From NCBI RefSeq assembly GCF_003144195.1, contig NW_020290009.1, forward strand, positions 8,181-72,180: a stretch of 64,000 bases of DNA. The letters run 5' to 3'. Both the position numbers and the translations under genes were made by a program. Under the pieces are notes generated by a model, which saw nothing but the letters and a program-made list of their open reading frames with translations, was not told where the DNA came from and did no database searches. The stretch is from Ceraceosorus guamensis (taxonomy: Eukaryota > Basidiomycota > Exobasidiomycetes > Ceraceosorales > Ceraceosoraceae). Positions 1-8,400 of the stretch are shown in pieces (within the stretch, counting starts at the first letter, position 1; every line of letters starts with the position of its first letter).

Positions 1-22
1 CTCCCCCCGGGGCATTCCGTAG

Positions 23-659
23 GTGACCTCCCTGACACTGCTAGAGCCATTCGCTTCGCTGCATGCTCCTCTGCGCAAAGCAGCCTCGGAGCTCGCACTG
101 CGCAAGGACCGCGTGCACATTTTACCCTTTGGCATTCAAGAGCGCGAGGAGCTGCGCAAGCAAGGTGTCAAGCAGCGCGGCTACGATACCATCGTTTTGG
201 GTGAGCATATATGCATGCAGCAGCAACGCGCGCGCATCCCCGATATGAAAGATTCGTGATTCGCGACTCGCGACTCGCGACTCGCGACTGCTCTGCTGAG
301 CTCACGTTATCGTCCTTTTTCATCTGCACCGCACGCGCGTGCGCCCGCTAGTTCAAGTGCTGTGCTCCATCCCAGAGCCAAAGTCGCACCTCGAATACCT
401 GCAGTCGCTCCTGGCCCCCGGAGGCAAATTGTTGCTGTTCGAGCACGTCTTGAGCGGCTCGACGCTCACGCGACTGGAGCAGTACGCTTGGACATACACC
501 ATGTGGAGATTCGTAGCCAATGGGTGCTGCTTGGATCGAGCATCGGGAGAGTGGGTTAGGGACATTGGAGGTTGGAGGGATGTGCAGCTCATGAGACCCA
601 AGGACGAGAACAGCGCCGCCCTCGTCCCTCACGCCGTAGGCATCTTCACAAAGGCTTGA
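23..659 (+). CDS. METTL7-like SAM-dependent methyltransferase, 5' partial
   Basis: Only the C-terminal part is present; the gene begins left of the window. An in-frame TAG at 20-22 followed by coding sequence suggests that positions 1-22 are the end of an intron with its acceptor at 22. A second intron, 201-351, joins the codons for IVL to VQVLCSIP. Seen: a motif-like IVLVQVLCSI strand, then LLAPGGKLLLFEHV, then a W-rich segment and GCCLDR, closing with AVGIFTKA. This order matches the end of METTL7/methyltransferase-11 proteins (VLCSV, LRPGG...EHV, GCCL). Members of this family are usually ER or lipid-droplet thiol methyltransferases, but the substrate here cannot be told. The SAM-binding glycine motif would lie upstream and is not visible. 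The middle intron carries four copies of CGCGACT. Confidence 0.78.
251..290. repeat. Short tandem repeat of TCGCGAC(TCG) units
   Basis: Inside the methyltransferase intron a heptamer-like unit (CGCGACT) repeats about four times after GATTCGTGATT. It belongs to the GAGTCGTGA-type repeat family found across the window. Confidence 0.7.
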
Positions 660-840
660 AATTCAGGCTCTGCGGCGGGATGAAAAAGGTAATTCCCCTG
701 CTTTCTGAAATGCCGCAAAACTCCGAACTAGGTCGCAGCGGTACGCCGGCTGCTCAATCTTTGCAAATCATGCGATAGCGTACAAGCGTGGCCGTGTGAA
801 GAGGACTCAGCTCCGGCAGCGCATAGACGAGGTGAAGATG

Positions 841-1469
841 CTAGGCTGCCACATCGGAACCATCGGCAGCCTTGTTTATTGCTCCTTCTTGAACTTGCTC
901 GACTGCGGAGAGAAGAGGCTTTTCAGCGTCCGAGAGCAGCAAAGTCTTTGCGATTGTATGCGAAGAAATGGTATGCGAAATGGTCCACCTCTTCCATCCT
1001 CGTGCAGTCCTGCACTGCATGCTCTTTGTAACCCCAGCACTCACCCCAAGGCCTCTTGCACATCGGACATGCACCTTCCTCGCCCCTCTCCCTCATCGGC
1101 TCGAGCCACTTGAGAATGCAATGCATGTGAAATACGTGCGTGCACGTTCCAAATACTGTGAAAGGCAGGGAGATCGAGACTCTGCTTCAGCGCTCAGGCA
1201 TTGCGAAAAAAGTGAGAGGAAGCGAACGGCAGCTCACGCAGCGGACAAGCATCTCCCGGCTCTTTGCAGCTCCCGCCGCACACTCCGTCAAAGGCGTTTT
1301 GGCAAATGCCGCACACGTCGTCTGGATCCTTGACGTCCCAGACTGTATGCGCAGGGGGCCGAGTGAGGAGTAACTGCGCACGTCAGCATCGCTGCGCCTT
1401 TCTTGAAAGATGAGATCGGCACTTACCCCAGTAACCCACGGGCTGGTAGTTGCGAATGGTAACTCGCAT
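841..1469 (-). CDS. APC11: Anaphase-promoting complex subunit 11 (RING-H2)
   Basis: Four exons (1469-1427, 1342-1238, 1155-1045, 902-841) join in frame to 106 aa. The start MRVTIRNYQPVGYW matches the conserved beginning of APC11. Next come CGIC (first zinc pair), a second Cys group ending CKEPGDACPL, then FGTCTHVFHMHCILKWL and CPMCKRPW, which is the full RING-H2 Cys/His set. APC11 is the catalytic RING subunit of the APC/C ubiquitin ligase: it recruits the E2 and drives cyclin and securin degradation in mitosis. Length fits the family (about 85-110 aa). The last 20 residues after CKRPW are not conserved and depend on the acceptor chosen at 903; reading through the last intron instead gives another tail. 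It shares a 0.6-kb upstream region with the divergent TSC13. Confidence 0.93.
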
Positions 1470-2062
1470 GGCTCTCGCTCTCTTACCGGCTCGTCTCGCG
1501 CTCCTACTGATTCGACTGCAGCTCGAGCAGCAGCAGCTGTAAGCCGCCTTGAGCGTCAAGTCATCGATGGATGGCTGTGCCTGCTTCACGGCTTGAACCT
1601 CGAGCGCGACAATCGGTGATGAATGGTGTGCAGGTAGATGCTTGAAAGCTCCACCCACACTCCAATACGATCATGATTGGCTTGATTGGTGCACGCATGC
1701 GGGTGCTGCTTGGTGCTGCTCTGATGGTATCCCATCTCGCACGAGACGCGTCCATGCAGCCACTCCCGCGGGACCCTTGATTTGAGGCCCATGCTGCATG
1801 CATGCAGGCGCGTCAAGTTCCCGAGCCGAGGGAAAGGAAAGTCTTGAGTCATGATCGAGTCTTGAGAGTCGTCACGTCACGGTCACGAGTGCGGCGCGCA
1901 TAGGTGCGTGCGTTGCAGGCAGAAGAATCAAGCAAGTCTTGAGCAGCGAGGGTAGGATGCGCGAGAGCGTAAACCTCGTTTCTGCTCCACAAACACCGCG
2001 AAGCCCACTCAAACTCATGAATGCTCTCAATCGCTCGGTCCGCCCCCCTCTCCGCGCCAAAC
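1470..2062. promoter_or_regulatory. Divergent promoter region of APC11 and TSC13
   Basis: About 590 bp between the start codons of two divergently transcribed genes. No coding potential that I trust. It contains GCATGCATGC-type palindromes near 1795 and a cluster of GAGTCTTGAG/GTCACG words near 1845-1890. No clear TATA box was identified. Confidence 0.45.
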
Positions 2063-3561
2063 ATGTCTTCAGTCACGCGATCCCAAAACTCAGCAGCGCC
2101 CTTCACTCTGACGGTAGCGTCCCGTCAGACGCGCAAGAACAAGGCCACCTCTTCAGCTTTTCCCCTCATCATTCAGCTCAACAATGACGAACCGACGCTT
2201 AAGCAGCTCAAATCGGCCATTCATCAAAAGCATGCCGGCTTGACTGCAGAGAGGCAGCGCATCACCACAGAGGAGAAGAAGGCCTTGCTGGATGAGGACA
2301 AACGCTTGACGGAAGCGGGTGTCCGCAACGGCGATACGCTCTACGTCAAGGTGTGTCGGCGCCTGCACAGATCCCTCTGTTGAACGAGGTGTTGCTTGCT
2401 CATCCTCCTCTCTCTCCCTCCCTATCGCTCTGGTTGCCAGGACATTGGTCCACAAGTGGCCTGGCGAACAGTATTCTTGGCAGAGGTGAGTTCCAGAGGG
2501 GCCTTCCTGCGCCTGTGAGAGGCAACACCCGCAATCACCTGCTCACCCGCACTCGCTCATGCTTCCTCTCCCCCCATTTCCTCGCAGTATGGTGGTCCGC
2601 TGATCATCAATCCTCTTCTCTACTTTGCGGCGCCTCACATTTGGGGAAATTACGAGCCATCCCGGATGCAAGCGTGAGCATACATGGCGGGGCGTAAGGA
2701 GGAGCGGGGGGGGGGGCCTCTCGTGGCTCGTATGTATGCGCTGCGTTGACTTTGTGGGGGCCATCTCTCTACAGCTTGTCCACGACCCTCGTCACCTTGC
2801 ACTACCTCAAGCGAGAGTACGAGACAATCTTCGTCCACAGGTTCTCAAACGCCACAATGCCGATCCTGAACCTGTTCATGAACACTGCCTACTACTCTTT
2901 TCTTTCCGGAATCTTTCTTAGCGGCAGCATCAACATTCCAGCAAATTCTGCTGCAAAGCTCAAGGGAACTTTGCGCGATTCGAACGCTTGGTTGATCGGG
3001 TGCACAGTCGCTTGGCTCGCCTTTGAGACCCTCAATTACTCTACGCACATTGCCTTGCGCAATTTGCGACCGGCAGGAACGAGAGAGCGCAAGATTCCTC
3101 GTGGGGGCTTGTTCGAGTACGTCAGCTGCCCCAACTACTTTTACGAGGTACGTCGTGCATGCTTGCGGCTGCTGCATGATCGGCTGGCAGCTAAACGTTG
3201 CGGCGCAGAGAGTACCCGTGTATGCGCTCTTACTCGCGCTCGCATGTGATCCAAGGCCGATTTGAAAAGCGCTACGCTGAATACACATCTTTTGCGGCCA
3301 TTTCTACGCAGATTTTAGGCTGGGTCGCCATCAGCGCCCTGACGTTGAGCCCAGCTGCGGCGCTCTTCTCGGTCGCGGGCGTCTTCATCATGACCAATTG
3401 GGCCCTGGGCAAACATCGTGTGAGTTCTGGTGCGCGGCGAGACTGTGGCTATTTTCGACCTCTGGCTGAGATCCACCCTGCCTCAAACTGCACAGAACTA
3501 TCGCAAAGAGTTCAAAGACTATCCTCGCAAGCGCAAAGCTCTCTGGCCTTTCTTGCTGTAA
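2063..3561 (+). CDS. TSC13: Very-long-chain enoyl-CoA reductase
   Basis: Six exons (2063-2350, 2441-2485, 2588-2673, 2775-3147, 3312-3419, 3496-3561) sum to 966 nt, 321 aa, a normal length for TSC13/TECR. The N-terminal third is the ubiquitin-like region typical of the family (LIIQLNNDEPTLKQLKSAI). It is followed by DIGPQVAWRTVFLAEYGGPL, the hydrophobic membrane segments, LVTLHYLKREYET, and the steroid-5-alpha-reductase-like C-terminus with VSCPNYFYE, a strongly conserved stretch in which family studies place an active-site tyrosine. The enzyme does the last reduction (trans-2-enoyl-CoA to acyl-CoA, using NADPH) of very-long-chain fatty acid elongation in the ER membrane, feeding sphingolipid synthesis. 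An in-frame upstream ATG at 2021 would add 14 residues; I prefer 2063 because the extension has no family match. Confidence 0.94.
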
Positions 3562-3974
3562 GCGCTCTGGCTTGCCGTGCTCTCTTTCAGCCCGTTTCCA
3601 TTTTCTCGAGAATGTGATGTTAGGCTTAGAAGCGAGAAGAAACGTCATCTGATCAAGTCGCCTTCCGAGACCATTCGTCATTGATTGCGGCTGCTTGACA
3701 TGTGCTTTGCATTGTATTGCGCAGTCTGAGTCGTGTGCGGACACGCTTCCACGATTTGCTCCATCGTTGGTCCCCCTTGCGCTGCTTCCAAGAATGCAAC
3801 GACGTGCGCATACATGCGCGCCCCCCACGACCTGCCTCTTTGCCGCCGCAGAAGCGGCGGACAGAGTGGGCTTGTTGAGCAATGCTGTTCCCATTCCAGC
3901 TCACAACGGTTGGCGATCTTTGCAGATCAGACCGACGTCTTCATCCCCCTCCCCTACATTCCCACTCAACAACT
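3562..3974. other. Convergent 3' region between TSC13 and TMA7
   Basis: About 410 bp between two stop codons facing each other. It should hold both 3' UTRs and polyadenylation sites. I see no coding sequence that continues either protein and no RNA gene. Confidence 0.5.
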
Positions 3975-4440
3975 CTACTTTTTCTTCTTGAGAGCATCTG
4001 CGGCCGCTTTGCGAGCTGCTGCTTCCTCCTTTTGCTTCTTTTGGAATGCCAAATCCTGTGAGAGCGCAAAAGAGGATGGCGGAACGCGTCAGGGTGCAAA
4101 GAGACGTGGGCGAAGGTTTGCGCTTGGAAATCGTTTTGCGTGTCTGGCCGCCTGACTGTGTGACATCCCGCCAGACCTGAGAAGACAGACGATGGCTGCT
4201 GTTTGGTCCACCTTTTTTTTTTGCCTACTCACGTCCTCGTCCAGCTCCTTGACCTGCTTCTTACCCTGCTTGAGGGGCTTGACTGCAGAAGAGAGGCATT
4301 GCGAGCGTCAACTTCGAGAGCGGATGGCAAAGCAGCTCCGAGCAAGAGGCTTGGCTGAGGCTGAGCTCCGTCTAGCTGGCCCCCCACCAACATGTCAGCC
4401 CGGCTGGCTACTCACGCTTTCCTCCTTGACGACCACTCAT
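3975..4440 (-). CDS. TMA7: Translation machinery-associated protein 7 homologue, short C-terminus
   Basis: Three exons (4440-4416, 4282-4233, 4055-3975) join to a 51-residue lysine-rich protein. The start MSGRQGGKLKPLKQGKK is the TMA7/CCDC72 signature; then come ELDEDDLAFQKKQKEEAAA and a helix ending in four lysines. TMA7 associates with ribosomes; its molecular role is poorly known. The usual family length is about 64 aa because a GPL..GGIKKSGKK tail follows the helix. Here the frame stops right after the KKKK, and I could not find the tail nearby on this strand. The first coding exon is only 25 nt. Identity is firm; the short tail may be real or may reflect an unseen alternative last exon. 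Confidence 0.88.
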
Positions 4441-5241
4441 CTTGGATGATCAGCGATCGATGCTTCTTGATGCGCGCTGAGCCGTGTGTATGTTTGGGTG
4501 GATGTGATATCGATGTACCTGTGTTGCAGCCCAGTATACGGATGATGTTTGGGACAAGACGTGATCGTGATCGTGATGGGGTCGTGCGCGAGGGTGCTGC
4601 AATCCTGCTTGAATCCGTGAATCGCGTGCATCGCCATGGGCGCGCAGACACACACACAGCGCGATGAACGCCGTTTGGCACGCAGCAGCTATAGCCGCGC
4701 GCGGTCTGCCCTTTTTTCATTCTGTCACGTGTGCCTCTCCTTTAGCCCCTCCGTCTCGCGGCGGAGAGACATCATCATCATCATACGCGCGCGCCACGCG
4801 ATTCCGCGGATGGCTGCTTTGATTCAAATTGCTGCTGGTTTGCCCGCTTCCGCGCACATGCTGTGCTGATGCGCGTGCTTTGTGAAGCTGTTGCTGCGCG
4901 TGCGGATGCTGTTGCCCCTGAGCGCACGCTTTCGATCAGTCGTGAGTCTGAGTTGTGGGTGCAGCCTGCCTGCCTGCAGTCAGTGTGACAGCGGCGGTGC
5001 GCGCGGGTGACGGAAGCTGCGTTTCATTCATTTGCTGATGGGTTCATTTGCTTTGCAGCTTTGATTGGATCGATGCTTGCGACGTCGACATGTGCAAGAC
5101 AGGCTGTCATTGCGGTCCTCGCAGCTCAAGCACCACCATCACAATCACGAATCACGAATCACCTTTTCACGACTGCGCTTTCCCGCCAACGACTTTCGAT
5201 TTCACGACACTCATACCATCACGATTTACGAGCGCAGTGCT

Positions 5242-5264
5242 TGATCGATCGATCGATCGATCGA
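5242..5264. repeat. (GATC)n microsatellite
   Basis: About five GATC units in a row upstream of the arrestin gene. Confidence 0.8.
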
Positions 5265-5384
5265 CCGAGTCGGCCGCTCGAACACGAGCCAAATCGCATA
5301 CACCCACCTGATTCGTACGGTGCATTTGCAGCTTCCCCTATCCCACCCCCAGAGCACCGTTCGTGTAACGCACTGCAGACCACC

Positions 5385-5413
5385 CACGCCACGCCACGCC
5401 ACGCCACGCCACG
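5385..5413. repeat. (CCACG)n repeat abutting a start codon
   Basis: Five to six CCACG pentamers end directly at the ATG at 5414. The -3 position of the start context is therefore set by the repeat (ACG before ATG). Confidence 0.85.
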
Positions 5414-8400
5414 ATGTTTGCTCCGCAATATCCTCAAGCAGGTGTCTCTTTCCCACAGCCCACGCCCGCTTCTCCAGCACCGGCGCCACCCTCCGAGTCG
5501 GGCATTGTGCGACGTCGCTCGTTGAGTTGGAGAGCAGAAGCCGGTCTGCCACCACCTCCCTCAGAGATTGACAACTATGTCGACATTTCTCGAGCCATGT
5601 ATTCTCCCAACGCTCCTCCGCCTGAAGGTCGACGACCCCTTTCCCGTTCTGCGCAAAAGACGTACGCGGATGTGGAGAGGGAGCAAGAGGCGTATGCTCG
5701 GGCGAATGGGAGTGGACAGGCAGAGACGAAGTGGCACGATGCCGCGCCTATGAATGCCGTATCGAAGCATCCCAAATTGCAGCTCAAGCTGGTTCTCGCT
5801 AGCAACGTCTTTGAAGCTGGTGGCGCGATCAGCGGTCATCTTGAGCTCACCTGCTCCACAGGTCAGAGGTTGAGGTTGGGCGAATTAGCAGTCGAGCTGG
5901 AAGCTTTCGAGGGTGAGTGCACGTCGGTAGCCAGCACATGTCTCAGTCGCGAGCGCACAATCGCTGCACACAATGTTTCCCTCCCCTTCACGCGCATGCC
6001 GCAGCAATTGACACGCCCTCCTGCCCTCCTGCCCTCCCCCCTACCCTCCCCCATCTCCGCGGCAGAATTGTCATCGCGAGATCATGCTGCCACTCAAATC
6101 TTCTTGTACAATCGCACGCTTTTCCAAGGCGAGCACCTACCGCCCTCCAATGCAGTCCTGCCCGCCGCACCGGTCTCGGGGTATTGGGCGGCGAGGAAAG
6201 GCCGCACCACCTTTCCTTTCTCCTTTAAACTTCCCACGTCTGCCCCATCATCGGTAGCGTTCGCTGCCAACGCCTCGCTGCGGTACGTCATCAAGGCGAC
6301 ATCACAGACCTGGTGGAATGATCAAAAGACGCTGGTCACCGCAAAGATGGACGCACCCGTGGTGGAGCGATGGGAAGATGAATTTTCTGAAGCGTACTCC
6401 GAGCCCATCGAGGCCGTCGCAGACACGCGATTGTTCATGGGAGGCAACGGTGCCGTCTGGCTCGAGGCTGGCATCACCGAACAGCTCCACACTGCCGGAT
6501 CATCCGTGCTGCTACGCTGCGGTGTCAAGAACAACACCAAGCGACACCTCTCTGGCTTGAAAGTCGCTGTAGCTCGCAGACTGAGCTTTCCCGTATCTGG
6601 TCCACCCGGCCAACCGGCCAAGCGACCGTCTCTGGAACCTCAAATCACCGAGGTCATTGACACTCAATCCTTCAAAGGGCCTGCTTACGAATTTCCCGCA
6701 GGCGAAGAGGTGGTGGTCAATCTGGCAGTCGATCTTCCGCGTGACGCGCGAACCATTCGAAAGACGCGCCTGTTCGAGATTCAGCTCTTCTTGGTGGTCA
6801 GCGCTCAGATGGGCAATTTCGCAAAGGATTTATCTGTAGAGGTGCCATTCTACTGTGCTCATGCTGCGAGTCTCCAGAGACCTGCCTCGAACAATCTGGA
6901 TGATCTGCATCAACGGCCTACGCACGCCCATTGGCAACAGCAGCACGCCCATCACCGGGGCCATTCAACGGCGCAAAGACCTCACTCGTCCATGGGTCAG
7001 CACGGCTCTCACCAAGCGCTCCCCCAGCGAGCACCTTCCCGCGGGCCCCTGCCTCCTCCTTCGCCACACACGTTTGGTCAGCCTAGTGCTTATGGCTCGC
7101 CGGACATGAACGCCCTTGCAGAGTACGGAGCTCAGCGAGGCTGGTCTCCTGCGCCTGGAGTCATGAGCGCGGGACCTCCCAGCAGGCCGGCTTCCGCTGC
7201 GCCCGCTCCACCCGTCTCTGGATACGCTGGTCAGCTCGTCGCGGCGTCGCCCCATCTACCGCACGCGCAACAGCAATATGCATGGGATCCCAACGCCCAG
7301 GGTTGGACTGCCAGCACGTTCCTGCACGGCATCAATGGCTTGCTTCCAGGATCCACGCCGCCCGCGCCGGATCAGTCATTCGCTGCTGCGGCAATTCCTC
7401 GTTCGGCCAGCGCTGCACCAAATGTCGGCGCTCAAATGAGCGCTTGGAACAATTTCCCACCAGCACATTTGCAGGCCAGTCAGCAGTTGCAACAGGCCCC
7501 GCCGCACCGTAGCGTCTCCGCCTCTCCGGGTCCTGAAGCCCAAATGAGTCGACATGCAGGCCGAAGGGTGAGCGCACCTGCCGCTGGCGGTAGCTATCTG
7601 GCCCCTGGACCCGAAGCTCGGGACATTCCTCCTCCTCAGCACCATCAGCAACAAGTACCGAGGAACATTTTTGCGTCCCCTTCCCCTAACATCCTGCACA
7701 CCCCTCAGGCCTCCTCGCCGTCTCCTCTGGTCTCTTCTCAGATCTTGCACGGCGTGCCCGCTCCTGCCAGCGATGGCCACAATGTGGAAGGTCTGCCTCA
7801 AGATGCGCCATTGGCGGGTCTGGCGACGATCGAAGAGGATAACGAATCGATGGCTGGCACGGTGCGAAGTGTCAAAGCTTTGGCTGGCTTTGCTAACCTG
7901 ACCGGGAGCGGGAGCGTCACCAGAAGGGACGTGGACGCGTTCGAAAGGATGGTGAATGGAGACGGCGACGTCGCGCCTGCTTCGGAGCGAGAAAAGGCCA
8001 TGATGAAGAGCATGGGAATGGTCCCAGAGGACGCTGCTATCGCTCTCAAGACCGCACCCGATGTGCACCCCACAAGCGACGCACGCACACTCTCTCAAGT
8101 GGTAGAGGACGACAAGAGCTTGCCAAAGCCGCCGGTTCCTTCGGGTAAAGACACTGCCAAGGCAGCGCCAAGGCCCCGCGCGAGCGATTTGTTTAGCGCC
8201 CCGTCTCAAAGCCCTAAACGGGGCGCCTCGCCTGAGGCTATCGCAGCAAAGAGCTCGAAGCTTGAGCCAGCAACGAGCGGTAGGAGGTCGTCTCAGGGCA
8301 TCGCGCTCAACGCATTGGAAGAGAGGCTCAAATCGCCAGCCCCCACTAGCCCCACCGTCCCTCAGAGCACCACGCTCGCCAACGTACCGCGCTCTTCTGA

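Larger units (their letters stand above)
4441..5413. promoter_or_regulatory. Divergent promoter region of TMA7 and the arrestin gene
   Basis: About 970 bp without a credible gene. It holds repeated GTGATCGTGATCGTGAT near 4561-4580, CATCATCATCAT near 4770, AATCACGAATCACGAATCACC at 5143-5163, a (GATC)n stretch and a (CCACG)n stretch that runs into the arrestin start codon. Confidence 0.5.

Noticed and set aside
530-540. GGGTTAGGGAC resembling telomere repeat
   Set aside because: A single copy inside a coding exon of the methyltransferase.
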